From NCBI GenBank assembly GCA_036346225.1, contig JARFIW010001258.1:1-64000 (forward strand): DNA of 64,000 nt, read 5' to 3'. This DNA comes from Platerodrilus igneus. Its lineage: Eukaryota > Arthropoda > Insecta > Coleoptera > Lycidae. The notes under the pieces are model-generated. The model searched no databases, was not told the origin of the DNA, and was given only the letters and a program-made list of their open reading frames with translations. Shown piece by piece: positions 41,920 through 55,249 of the stretch. Position numbers and translations under genes: made by a program. The stretch's first letter is position 1; every line of letters starts with the position of its first letter.

Positions 41920-44346
41920 AAAAAAACAAAAAGAAACCCAAAACCGATTGGGAAAAATACAACAACCTAGCACCTCTTTGTGGGGGCATGTGAAGGGCAT
42001 GGCTCTACACCACTACACTACTATTACTCCCAGCACCATTCACAATCCTTTTCCACATCCCTCAGTCCTTACACACCTCTTTTGCCTCTGCAACACTCAT
42101 ACATGGCTATTGGCATGCTCATTTATTCCTCAGACTTCTAGCTTGTCGTTCTTTCAGAACCTCCTATACTACATTCAACCATCTTGGTCTGCCTCTTGCA
42201 GCGTTACCAGTCATCTTACTTGCATACATACTCTTGGTAAGTATATCTTCGTTCATTCTTTCCACATGTCTAAACCATTTAAGCGTGTTTCGCTCACTCA
42301 ACTCCGCAAGGGTCACTTGCATCCCACACTCTGCTCTAACCCATTTGTTTGATATTTTGTCTCTCAATATTCTTGCGTACACATTTCTTAGGAACCTCTT
42401 TCCTGCAGCATTTATACGACTAGCATGCTTCTTGTGCCAAATCTAGGTTTCGCTTCCATACAGAATAGTTGACACAAACACACTGTTGTAAATGGCCATG
42501 CATTTGTACTCAATCCTTCATTCCTGTTCACTGCCCACATACTTCCAGACACTTTTCTTCCAGCATTTGCTCTTCTTTCTATTTCATCATCCAGTTTTCC
42601 ATTACTCAAAGACTTTCAACCAAGGTATACGAAGTAAGTCACCATCTCTATCATGTCGTTGTCCATTCTAAATACAAAGTCACCAAATCCGCCATCTCTG
42701 TCAAAAATCATTACTTTCGTCTTATTTCCATTCACTTCCAACTGCCTGTCAAGTCACCAAATCCGCCATCTCTGTCAAAAATCATTACTTTCGTCTTATT
42801 TCCATTCACTTCCAACTGCCTGTCAAGCATTCGTTGCAAATTATGCGACGATTTAGCCAAAAATACTACGTCATCCGCATACAACAGCACACTGACATTT
42901 AATTCACCAATTTACACTTTTCCATTCACATCCAAGCCTCATACATTTATCCATTAATACATTGAACAGCTATGGAGACATCCCAATGTTCTGTTTAAAC
43001 CAAATCCACAATGTCGAAGTATTGCCCCATGTTCTTATCACACGCACACACGCTCTACTACCTTCGTACATTGCTCTAATAGATTTTCTCAAGTACTTGC
43101 TTACACTATATTTACGTAACATCCTCCGTAGTTCACTTCTGGTCACAGAGTCATATGCCATTTTCCTTCTGGCAGGCATACACTTTTCGACAAATTGTTG
43201 TATTGCGAACACTTGTTCCACACATCCCCCTCCAGGCATAAAATCACATTGAACGTCACATATCTTCTGCGTTCTCTTGCGAACTCTTTCAATCACAATT
43301 TTACCACACACTTTACTGGGTATACTCAGCAGATTTATCCCCCGATAATTTTTGCACTCATACTTGCTGTCTTTACTTTTGTGCAATAGAGATAATGATC
43401 GCACTCTTACAATCTGCAGGGTTTGTTGCTTGTTCTATACACAACTCTATAAGTTTGCACAAACATTTAATCAGCATCCCAGGCCCATACTTAAGCATTT
43501 CACTTGTTATCCCATCTACACCTGCCGTTTTGCCATTCTTCAGAATTCTTACCGCCTTCCATACCTCATCTACACTGAAATCAGACTTTATACTATTATC
43601 TACGTTTTTGATCAGTACACTACTGCTCTCTTCATCATCCGCACAGTCATCTTTATCCATTTTGTCACTCCCATAGAGCGTCGAAAAATACTCTTTCCAA
43701 CAGTTTCTCACACTCGCTTTGTTCCAAGCAATTTGATTTCTACTATTAACAACACCACTCACAGGCTTTGTTCTATTCTTTCTTGTCTTACTTACCCATT
43801 TCCAAAAAAAGTTTTTATACTTTCAACATCACACTGCATTTTTATCCTCCTTCTCCCTCAGTTGCTCTTTAGTTGCTTTCACTATTTCGTTTGCATATCG
43901 CCTCCTCTCCTTATATACTTTCTTAACTCAACATCTTTTCTATAATCATTTCCTTATAAGCCACTTTCTCTTCCCCGATAACCTTTTGACCTAATCGCTA
44001 CACCATGCATTTTTATTACATGTCGTACTTCCAAACCACATTTCATCACACTGTTCTTCAAACAATCCCATGCTTTCTCCACATCTTAAGACTTCAGAGC
44101 AATCTCCCATTTCTGTTTGGTGTGATATAAATCCTTCTCTAACATAGTAGCGTACTCTCTTTGAGTCGATTCTTCCAACAAACGTACTACTTTCACTCCT
44201 GATTGTCTCACATTTTCATTTCCTCGACGCACGCACTTTAGGCTAATATCAATTCTGGACAAAACCAGAAAATTATCGGTCCCACACTCAGATTCCTTCA
44301 TTACTCTCATGTCTTTTACCAGTTTTCTTAAACTTTCATCGAACAA
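41920..44346 (-). mobile_element. Non-LTR retrotransposon (LINE), minus strand, broken
   Basis: In minus-strand order: the end of an endonuclease domain (SECGTDNFLVLSRIDISLK, about 44290-44230); the region before RT, with WKEYFSTLYG and LKNGKTAGVDGITSEMLKYG (43762-43480); RT with CKNYRGINLLSIPSKVCGKI and the active site YADDVVFLA (codons for YADD at 42881-42870); and the C-terminal block LKWFRHVERM ... AARGRPRWLNVV (42300-42164). Several frameshifts, a deletion that removes the FxDLEKAYD start (leaving KMAYDSV, about 43160), and a 74-base duplication inactivate it. The first part of the endonuclease is missing. The layout fits RTE/CR1/Jockey-like arthropod LINEs; the clade is not settled. Confidence 0.85.
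42677..42824. repeat. 74-bp tandem duplication inside the LINE
   Basis: The 74-base stretch 42677-42750 (AAGTCACCAAATCCGCC to CTGCCTGTC) is repeated exactly, as far as I can see by eye, at 42751-42824. Since 74 is not a multiple of three, it shifts the RT frame shortly after the YADD motif. Its perfection in an otherwise decayed element shows it is a late event. Confidence 0.95.
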
Positions 44347-47300
44347 CCAAATTAATTATACTTATCGTTTTTCCTCTTTACCATGTGTAGTTGTTTATGT
44401 TCTTATATTTATACCATGTGATAGATACAAACCGTTCTCTTTCCGTACATATACTTACGAACATATCAGATTATCTGTGTTTACTAAATTTTTAATACAG
44501 TTTAGAATTGCGACATGTTCAGAAATTGTACACTTTTAATTGATACCTTATAGATTATTAATTGTATGGCTGGGTGGACTAGTTTACGGTCCACAAAAGC
44601 GTTCATAGTTTTATCCTAAAAATATACATAAAAACTGAGTGCGAAAAAGTGCATTTCTAACGATTAAATACTGACTTCGGGATGTACAAAGTTTTTTTCT
44701 CCATGTTCCTTTGATCACGTATATACAAACAATTTAATTTTTTGTCTATGAACACCTAGCAATTTGTCTTCATTCGTATGCCACTAAAAATTGTAACATG
44801 TCAATTCACTGTTTCGTTGCCATGTTACATTGTGGTCCCATTTCCTTCAATATAAAAGTATTATTCGTCTTAATTTTATATTAATACCGTTTACAATCGC
44901 AAGTTAGTTTTGATTTGTGTAACATTTCCCTTTAGTATTATTAAATAATACACTTTATACATCGATCTTTAGTTTTAATTTAATATTATTTTTTTTGCAT
45001 AAATAATATAAATAATTAAGATCAGATGTAATTTTCCAATTGGTTAACTTTTGAATAATGTCCATAAATACACAACTGGTGTATACATAAATCTGTGATT
45101 TAGGATAGTTTTATTGTTTTGTCTCTCCCTCAAAATGTGTGGTTATCTGTAAATCAGAACAAATTTTCGTTTGTCTTCATATTTGACGGTCTTTTGAGCA
45201 CATGCTGTCTTCCGATAAAGATGACCTTTCTAAGGCCATGATGTCGTACCTGGTATGTAAAAGGTGTCTTTTCTTTTATTCTTCCTAACACACATAAATA
45301 TCGTTTTAGAATACGAACAAAATGCTTATGAAGAAAGCCTACCTGAATAACCCATTTAAAATATTATTGAATGGTTAGCTGATTATAGATAAATTTTTAG
45401 ACTGTTCCTCGTGGCGTATTGCAATATTTCGTTTTTGTAACAGGTTTATTTTCTAGGGTCCTCTGATGTAGCATGTCCTCCCGTAGCATATCCTTGGATG
45501 GCATATCCTCCGGCAGCATATTCTTTTGGTAAAATATCTAATCATCTGTGCTAGGCTATCTAAGCCTATGCATTAATTTTACTACCTACAAATATTATTG
45601 TTTATCGTACAAGAATTTTATGTTGACGTTTTATGTACCTTCGAAAATAAATTAAATGTCAGTTAATGAAACATATGACTGTGGAACAAACAATGATTGG
45701 CTATTACAAATTTGAAGTTTGAGGTTAACAACCAAAATACCTAACTATGGTGTTCGTCTCAACAAACCGTAAGAAGATCCTATAGTTCTGAAGAAGCCGC
45801 AAGCTCAAAGCTTAAGTATACGTTTCTTTCATATATCTTGAATACAGGTACGAGTTTATCTTATTTATTTTTGTGACGGAACGATGTGCATGTGTTACAT
45901 TTTAAATCTCAAATATCTAGAAAAATAATGCATGTAAAATATAGTCATACTTTCACTTACCTATATCTTAACTAATTTAATATTATTTTTGCTTTCCTAT
46001 ATAACCTTACGAGTTGTAAACAGAAAAGCTTTCATGAAACCTTTTTTTGTGCACATTGAGGTTATGTTCAATTTAAATGTTTAACTAAAATTCTCTTAGC
46101 TAATGTTAAATACAACAAAGCGTATTTATGATTTCCTTTTACTTAGAACGTTTAACTAGAAATTGCGTGTAAGTACAATAATAAATATAGATTTTCTAAT
46201 ATATTATCTGGTAGAGTTTGTGACAAATTTTAAAATTATGAGAGTGTAGATATATAAACTACATTTAGTGATTTTATCGTATGAAAATTTGGTTGTAAGA
46301 AAATAACGGTATATATTTAATTTTTATTAATGTTATTAACTAAACGTCAATATATAAGTTGTATTAAGGTATTTTCTTTAGTCATGTTCTAAATTGCATC
46401 CCTACAACTTGTCTGGGTAAAATTTAACATTGTTCTCTAAACCCCTGAGATATAGTCTTTTGCAATCTACCGCAGCCACAAACGGTCGACGCTAGTCCCG
46501 CCAGAGTTTTATTTAGACTGTTGTACACCCATTCCTACCTGTAAAAAGGAAGTGTGCAAAGTTTCTGGAAAGAATGTGATTTCCTAGGCAGGGCTAGCAC
46601 TAACATATTTACCTCACGAGGCCCATGCGACTTATTTTATATACAAATTTTACAACAACATTTATTAATTCATTAATTATCTTAGTTGGTAAAATGCTAT
46701 TATGTTTTTTACCTACTGGTTGGGTTAACTAGTTAGGGGTTCTTTTTATCCCCTAATGTGACCAGTGGCCTTTAAGGAAGGATTTCCTTAAAATGATGGA
46801 ACGCAAATATCTTCCGACTATGCTAGGGGTCTATTCCTTGGGCAGAGCTTATGAGGATTGGTCGTGGTTCTTTTTACAAAGCATTATTTTCTTACTAGGG
46901 CTAGATTCTTAACAAAACAGGGGTTTAGGTAGGGCGCTACCAAGTCATTAATTTTTAAACACAGGGTTTTCCTAAGGGGGACCTGGGAGTCCTTAGAGAG
47001 GAATACCGTATTAACTGCTAACGCAGAAGCTGTAAAGAAATTTTAATTAAATTAACAAAAATGAGGACACAATAGATATTCTCTTGTTACCTCATATAAA
47101 AAGCAGCAAACATTACTCAGGCAAACAATATTATGAACACAGATTTTTATGCTTCAAAATCTGGAAAGGCTATTCAAGCTTCTTGTTAAATTGGGGTTGC
47201 CACTTTATGCTATTTGATCTTATACCTGGTTACTCTATTTCTGATCGTACTTGTTCAAAATAAAACAATTAATTAAGAAAATTAATTGTTGATTCTTTAA

Positions 47301-48436
47301 TTAAAATTTGTTCTTTCATAAAAATTGTATGTATAAAATTTATGTTTAAGAAAAGATAATACAAGTTTCATCTACCTATAAGGTAGGATTATATATTCAA
47401 AAGAAATATCAAAACTTTAAGTGTTGCTTTCGTTACAAAAATTTAACTTGAATTTATACCAAAAATACCAGATCTGTTATTCGGTTTACATATATATAAA
47501 AAATTATCTAAATTGTCTGTTAATTCATCATTCAGAAACTGTAAGTGAAATCATGCATATATGAAACTTTAATAAGAACTCTTTAGGTTTGCTTAATTTC
47601 ATTAAAAATAGTAACTGTGATTACACTGCACTAATATTGACAATACAAATTTACTAAAGTCCTTTTTAGTTTGTTACAGAGATATTTTCTGAAGAAGCCT
47701 TGTATCAAAGATCGCCAATTGTATACGTGATGTAAGAATAATACTAATCTCTTACCTCGGTTTAGCAGATGTTGTTTACGTGAAGGTGTTACAGCATGTT
47801 AGAACAGGTGTTGATACATACGTTCCTCGGAAAACAATTGACGTAGAATCCAGATGTTATACAGGATACAATCAGCTGCGTGATCTTTGGACCGGACCAT
47901 AAGAACTTAATGCGTTTTTCTTATACGCACAAAATGGACCAACCAAAATCCAATACAAAACTTAGGTATTCTACTGTGTGTAGATCTTGACCAAAATAAT
48001 TACCATCGTACAGTTGTCCTCCTAATTACTTGTAATTTCACACTTGCAATTTGTAGAACGTTCTTTAAAATCCAAACATATTGTTTCCTTGCAGAACATT
48101 TCATTAAATCTAACTATTCATCGTAAGGTTGAAGGACGTTCACACTAGATCGATATTTTCGTATCGCAGACTGACTTATTTTTATAAAACCAGGTAAGGC
48201 GGGTTCGTTCAAATGAATATACGGAGAAGCCTTACAATTGATATACAAAACGATTTCTTAAAAAGTTCTTTCTGTATATTTGCAGGAGAATTATAAAATA
48301 AATATATAATTGAAGATTTGACGGAGCATGAAGAAGCATTTAATTGTAAGTTTTTTAACGAAGCGTTGTAAGACATATTCAATTGAAACTTTTACGAAAT
48401 TATTTAAGAAACATTTTAAGAGCTATTTTAAAAAAA
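44347..48436. other. AT-rich intergenic sequence, no gene seen
   Basis: Four kilobases with no coding family recognised. A short block of GTAGCATATCCTC-like words repeats at about 45470-45530. CTGAAGAAGCC words at about 45791 and 47688 recall Penelope-like 3' ends but lack the following GAAAC. Confidence 0.45.
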
Positions 48437-48562
48437 TATCTAAAGAACTATCAAAAAGGTTATCAAACGAATTATCAAAAGAATTATTAATAGAGTTATT
48501 TATAGAGTTATTGATAGATTTATTAATAGGGTTATTAATAGAATCATTAATAGAGCGCATTA
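48437..48562. repeat. 15-bp minisatellite (TTATTAATAGAGTTA-like)
   Basis: About eight tandem units of a 15-base word read across GAATTATCAAAAGAATTA, TTAATAGAGTTATTTATAGA and TTATTAATAGGG, with drift. Because 15 is a multiple of three, a 122-codon open frame (48328-48696) crosses it and encodes a Leu/Ile/Lys-rich repeat. I do not regard that as a gene. Confidence 0.7.
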
Positions 48563-51500
48563 TTAAAAACACTAAGCCTAGTGTTCAGCACACTAGGGCT
48601 CCACTACAGCACAAGGCCAGACGCAATTTACATGCTAGAACCCTTTGGGTTTCCATGTTGGTTCTCAACGAAAGTTCTAGCTCTAGTCATTGCTGATGCA
48701 ATATGCATGAAACAGGAAAGCTGTTTGGCCTTGATAATTTTCATACTAACAACTAACGCCTGATGTCAGCAACTAAACTAGCATTTCTGTATGGCGGTTA
48801 GACCTCATAGTACCAATACTGGTATTTATTTACTTAAAAATTGTTTACGTGATATAAATGACTAGACAAAAGTTTTGTGAAACTAAAAATTTATTGACGT
48901 TCTGCAGTGGTCAAAAAAACTTTTACAATGCAATAACTACTATACTTGCCCTTTCAAAGCGTCCGATGAGAAGACCACGATTATTCGCGAGAACACTGAT
49001 AGTAAAAACTTCATAATAATAAAAATGTAAAGTATACTCAGTTTTTTTTATTTCCAGCAATTTCTAAATTAACATTTAATAACACTTTTGAATTGGATTT
49101 ATATATTTTGCTACACAACTATGAGAAAAGAATTTTTAGTAATGTAAGTATACAGGATATTTGGTTCTATTTCAATTCTACAATTATATAATAACAATTC
49201 ATGTCGATTCCAAAAACAAAATAATTTTTTCACATTTTTAACGCCAACCGCCATGACGAAAGTACGTATAAGCGTACTTGGACAAATACCGAAATATAGA
49301 TGAAATTCATTCGTTAAAGAAAATCTGCTTGGGACTAAATTAGGCTAAGTTTGGTGGTAATTAGGATTTTGTGGGCTCCTCAAGAAGTAAGGGCTAGGGC
49401 ATCCGCCTAGTGTGTCAGATTGTTAAATCCACCTCTAATGTTGTTTTCGTAATCATAGTTATTTTGCACTAATATCTTAATTATTTAATTATTTATTTAA
49501 GTAAACAAAAAATAACTGCAGTACGCTGCACAAGATGTTGAAATATATACGTACTAATACGCATGGTTTTTCGAAAAAAATGAATTTGATGGTTAATATT
49601 TAGGTACGTTTAGTGAAAACACTGTCGCGACCATTGCAGGTGTCTCGGCAAAGAACCGATACAGCACACACAGCTGTATACAGTTGAAGAATAACGATGT
49701 TTCGTAGGAACTGTGTAGAGTAAACATCTGTTTACTAGGATGACAGTAAACTATTATAGTTTCTAGTTTGTCAACACACAACTTAATAAATTATTTTAAA
49801 ATACAATTCTTTTAGCATATTGTTTGAATAAATATTCCAAAAAACCGTCCCCAAAATTTTGCCACCTTAAATAGTTGTTTGGGTTGATGTGCTCGGGAAG
49901 AAGTTGAAAACATCATTATCTGTTTATTGTTACATATTTTACATATTTTATTACCTCTAAAATAAGGCAAGATGGTCTCGCATGTTGTTTCGATGACAGT
50001 ACGCCTTGTAGTTAGCTGTGGCTGTACTTTGGGTCGTGTATGAATCAATTTTTGTAAAACAAATTAAATTAAACATTTGCAAGAGAAACCAGTTACTACT
50101 TCTTCTGAAGCTGGATAGAGAAAAAAATAAGCAACTGTTCTTGAACATTTCGCTTAATATAGCAGATAATGAAACGCTATTTTAAAAAACACAAGTTCTT
50201 TCAAATGAATTAACTTAGTGTGAGCCAAATGTGCCTTATATTAAACTTGGACTTGACACTATTTACCAAACGAACAGCTTAGTTAAATCCAGTCTGTCTT
50301 TTGATAAATGAAAATACTCATATTAATCCGATTAAAAACTATATGCGCTTTTTAAAATAAAATTGTGTAATATTACGACCAACAACAATATGTTATCTAA
50401 AGTGATAGATACGCCACTATAAATTCGAAGTATCTCGGCTAACTTGTCACTTCCATTCAAACTACATTGGCTTTCTATACTACATTAGCAGTAATATTTG
50501 CAGTTTTTGTTAGTAACAGTGTAGGATACTAAATTCCTCAAAAGGTAAATAGTATGTTCGCTCTACCATATAGGCGGCAGAGCCTCGACAGATTACGAGG
50601 AGTCCCTGTTTAACGGTTAAGCCCAGGATAAAAAAGATGTTAAGTGGCTTTGAGAGAAAAAGGGTCCCTGTAAAGAGATCTTCCAGCCAGCTAAGCTTCT
50701 TCAACTTAGGGCAGAGCTATGAGCTAGGGTCGTAGGATGGTATACGATAAAACGAAAGAAATTTTATTGGACGCCACCGTATCTTAATAAGTGTTTGATA
50801 AGAAACTATCCGAAGATCAGATACGGAAATCTTCGAAAGAAAAAAATTTAAAACGAGCAACATAAACAAAAATACTTACTTTGGTCTCTGCAATCTGGAA
50901 TGGGAACGACGATCTCCTGCTATCTGAGAATTTAACCACACCTAAACATGTTCAAGCTAGGGCTTCGTTAGAGCCTAGTCACTTTATCACAAAAAAATTA
51001 TAAATAAATCCACTAGTCAAAATTATACTTTCAAAAAAAAACTTTTAACTTTAACACCAATAATATCTTTCTTCAATGCCAAAATTTCATATTTGTAAAC
51101 TGTTTAATTCTGTAGGACAATTACTGCTGACTTCAACGAAAGAAAATTTTATGACAACTTATTATTTTTTTCTATTAATTTTAAAAAATATATATATGTA
51201 TACATTGTTTATATAAAGCTATTTATACGGAGACTTTCGAAACAGTTCCTTTATTACGATTTAACATTAATCTCTGAGCATTCGTGGGATATTTTTTTAA
51301 TTGCATAATTTACTTTAATTCTCTATAAGAAATATATGATTTTCATTTTTTATGTTACAGTTACTTCATGATACTTGAATAGGATCCTGTTCAGTTTACA
51401 AAAAAAAAACAAATTAAATATTCAAAAAAAATTTGCAGGTTATAACACTATATTTTTAATAGATATCTTTAATAGAATCAAAGGTCAAAGAAAAATACCT

Positions 51501-52260
51501 ACTATCAACATTAAGCTATACTTCAGGTGTACTATCAAAATGTGTTATACACTATAATTTGGCAAACAATTCTTATCGTATCACATGTTTGGTTATGCAA
51601 ACATTTTAATACAACTTTGTAACTTCAAAAATAATCTTACAAAAATCCTTGAAAATATTAAGGTCATTTATGCATTATCCAAATACTAAATTCCAAACTA
51701 AATTTTACGTGAATCAAATTAACTGATCTTCGAACCTTCACAAAATTTCAAGAATTAATTTTAAATAAACATATATATAGCTCCTTCAAAAATTATTTGT
51801 GCGTCTTAAATGAATGTTCCTTGAAAAGAATATAGGTATAAAAATGGAAGATGACTCACCGCTGGATGTCTGGCGGCTGAATTTTCTTTAACATCTATGT
51901 ACTTACGATTGTGGTTGTGCGCAGCTGAAACAGGTGTCCTCTATACTAACGAAACATTTGTGGGGATTTCCACACTTTTGCCTAGCAACAATTGAAGCTG
52001 CATTTCAGTCTCGTACTTGCCATATGGTTAACGATTGTTTTATATAATACATAATTTCCATTGTTTTATTACGTGAAACTTGAAATTAATATTTTAAAAC
52101 TCGGAATTATTACTGTCTTCATATTTAATACTTGATACTTTAAACTTTAAAACTCTAAACTTAAATAAAACTTGCGCTGAAATCAAACAGGAAAATAGAA
52201 TTTAGAGGTAAGTTTGCGAATTATTTTCTTACCGTAGAAATATATTTACAACCATCTTAG
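48563..52260. other. AT-rich intergenic sequence, no gene seen
   Basis: No gene family is recognised. A splice-acceptor-like ACAACCATCTTAG closes the stretch. Confidence 0.45.
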
Positions 52261-52455
52261 GTCGATGCTACAACCAAAACTAAACCCATGGTATACGTTG
52301 ACTCCACTTGACTATCTGTTGGGGCGGCATGTTTAATTAAAAACCTGCAGGCCCTTGATAACACTGGTATTCGGATTACATCTGATATCAAAAATGGCTT
52401 TGACCACGAGGCAATGTTAGCTATTGAAGCATGCGCCGGGAAGGGAGGATATTGA
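52261..52455 (+). pseudogene. Exon-like stretch, unassigned, with one internal stop
   Basis: After a splice-acceptor-like TTTACAACCATCTTAG, one frame reads VDATTKTKPMVYVDST, a TGA stop (52309-52311), then LSVGAACLIKNLQALDNTG, SDIKNGFDHEAMLAIEACAG and a closing TGA. The residue mix looks like a folded cytoplasmic or mitochondrial enzyme rather than random translation. I do not recognise the family. It lies about 180 bases before the amylase fragment on the same strand. It could be a decayed host exon or a chance frame. Confidence 0.35.
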
Positions 52456-52604
52456 ATCAAGATACAAGCAAATAGAAAAGTACTTAAAGTTTACTTTGGC
52501 TATTCTAATGTAGATGGCGTACTATGTATGAATTCATAATATAAGGTTTCAATAGAAATTTAATATTTATTGACTAGGTGTATTGAACAAAATCGTATAT
52601 TTGA

Positions 52605-52920
<316 letters not shown>

Positions 52921-53591
52921 ACATGTAGTTCTAATCATCCTGCAACTTTAATAATGTTATAACCGAACAAATTAATTTATCAAACATATTTTAGCTAATA
53001 ATAAAGCGGCAGTATAATTTAGATAATAAATAATAATAAGTATCTCTTGTTATGTATTGTCGTCTTAGTTAAAGTTTATTGATAAGCGTTAACATTGAAC
53101 TGGAGAACACGTTTGTTATTCTTGATAATTTTTAACCGTTAATTTCATATATACAATTTCCTTTCTTTTGGTATCAACTATTGGCAAGGTAAAGTCGTTG
53201 CTGCTTTTTGTTACGCGTTTGCGGATTTAGCACGTCGACTCTTAACTTAAATTACTATTGGGGTAGTGTGGTATGTTGGTGAGATTTGTTGATTTCCATT
53301 AGTAAAGATTTCGCGCTGTGCGGATTTATAACCTTGCCAATACTACAGGTAAGTCATGTTTGTTTGCACTTTGCCCGTCCATAATTTCTATATTATTTTA
53401 GTGCTCAATTTTGATTGTCTACTTGTTGCGATTAGTAGATTAATTTCTCTGTATATCAACCCGTAGGAATCGTATTTCGCTACCTGCGGTACGTTTTATG
53501 GTCTAGTTTTTCAACTCAATTAATATGTAATTTATTACAGGGTTTTTGTTTTCTTGTCTTCTTGTTTATGTTTACGATTGGCAATGTTGTT
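52921..53591. other. Intergenic, no gene seen
   Basis: AT-rich sequence with one donor-like CTACAGGTAAGTCATG (53345-53360). No further amylase exon is found before the retrotransposon. Confidence 0.45.
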
Positions 53592-53595
53592 ACTG

Positions 53596-55106
53596 TGTAA
53601 CATACTATTTTATGACGCTCTAATAGTTCTATTATTTTTAAACACAGTTATTTTCTAGTATAATTTTAGCATTCTAATTATTAGAATGAAGGTCTTGTAA
53701 CATAAGTATGTCTGCAATTGTAAACGGCTGCAAGATTACCCAAGTAGCGTCCTAGCAAAGTTCCAGGAAGATATAATCCAAGAGTTAATTAATTTTTCTA
53801 AAGGCACTTTACTTGAAAGGCACTAAACATGTCAAATTAGTTGCTATCTATGATTAGATGTCAATCATGTTCTAGGACCCTATTTATGTCTGGGTGGTCG
53901 GAAGGAATTTTTCAATTAGCGGAGTATTCAACTAAAAATTAGTTCCGAGATCTACTTGTGTGGCTATCTTAGTGCAATTGGCAGTTTAATTAATCTTAAA
54001 GATTTACGACCGGCGTATCCTAAGTCGAGTATGAGAGCTAGGCAAGGGTTATTTTCAATTAACTTAAATGTATATAAGGATGCCAGCCGGGAGTAATGGG
54101 GGTTGTTTATTACCAGACGCGTTAGAGTTTAAAGCTGGCGGTAATTTGCACGATTGAGTGAAGTGTTTTATTTCTCTGAATTCAAGTGCGTGCCGTTATG
54201 TTCTAAGTTAGTTATTTCTCTGATTAAGTAATTAGTATATGTGGTATTACCATGAACTCAAAGCTGTGTTATGCAGCATAAGTCAGTTATTTGTTTAAAT
54301 ACAGTACTTGTCGACTTCCATAAAATACAATTCCGGGTTAAAGCTCAGTTCAAGTAAATTGATCCGTTAGATTATTGTTTTAGAGACCGCATCACTTTAG
54401 AAGGGTCTCCTATTATATTGTGTTTCGACGGTGTCAGAGGCCGTTAATCACTAAGCCACGAGATTACCTGAGTATGCAAAGCTCAGGTCAGGAGTCACGT
54501 TACTGTACTATTTGACCCTTGAGAAGGTCGTATTTTTCCTGGTGTTGATGACCCCGTGGTTAAAGGAGGGTCGTCGCCATATGCAAGTTAAGTAGACTAC
54601 GGTAGAATTAATTAATTATTGTATTGGGGGTGGTTTCACCCGCAACTGTTATTAATATTCATAAAATAAGGATTTTAGTTTTGTTTAGTTAAGTTGTGTT
54701 TGTGCTAGCCGGAGACTTTAAAAGATTAGCCCCTGTGAAGTGATTTATTTTCTGTCCTGCAATCTTGGTTCATCGCCCACGAACAAAGTGCGACGAGAGC
54801 TATTACCGCGATTGGTCCATGAGCCGTTTAATTCCCATGGTGGCGCCCTATTGTAAATAATGTTAATTACTGTACATTTTTGTATGCATATGTAATTAGG
54901 TGAAGTTTTAGTTAGTAGCCCATTTAATAAAACAATCGGAATTTCGTCTTAGTGGGTTTGTTTAATGAACCCCTCCTCTCACCGACTGCTACAGCTTGCG
55001 AGGCAATGTCCCGAAACTTGAGGGTACGATAGTGCTAGAGGTCCTGCCATTTATTATTTATTGTTAATTGGATACCCTCAAGCGGTAGGTAAATATTACA
55101 ATCACA
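53596..55106 (+). repeat. 5' LTR
   Basis: It begins TGTAACATACT and ends AATCACA. It matches the 3' LTR along its whole length with scattered substitutions and a few one-base indels (for example CAAGGGTTATTTT against CAAGGGGTTATTTTT). It should contain the promoter; TGTATATAAGGATG near 54070 is a TATA-like candidate. Confidence 0.93.
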
Positions 55107-55107
55107 C

Positions 55108-55123
55108 TGGCGCATTAACGTGG
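55108..55123 (+). other. Primer-binding site
   Basis: TGGCGCATTAACGTGG starts one base after the LTR. Starting with TGG (complement of a tRNA CCA end) marks it as the minus-strand primer site. I cannot assign the tRNA with confidence. Confidence 0.7.
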
Positions 55124-55249
55124 TTAAAATCTTGAATATGGTAAACAACACACGGACAAAGTTTTAGATTGTTTTATTTCTATAGTACTATTAAGTATTT
55201 AGGCAGAATTAACAGTTTAATATTAGTGATTTAGGAACAGGTTTCGCTA

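Noticed and set aside
43352..43945. 197-codon plus-strand frame and other plus-strand frames in 41948-44539
   Set aside because: They are shadows of the minus-strand LINE coding region.
45785..45830. CTGAAGAAGCC words (also 47688) as hammerhead or Penelope-like 3' ends
   Set aside because: The following GAAAC and a pairing stem are missing, and no Penelope coding is nearby.
48328..48696. 122-codon frame rich in Leu, Ile and Lys
   Set aside because: Its centre is a 15-bp minisatellite in frame; the ends have no recognisable motifs.
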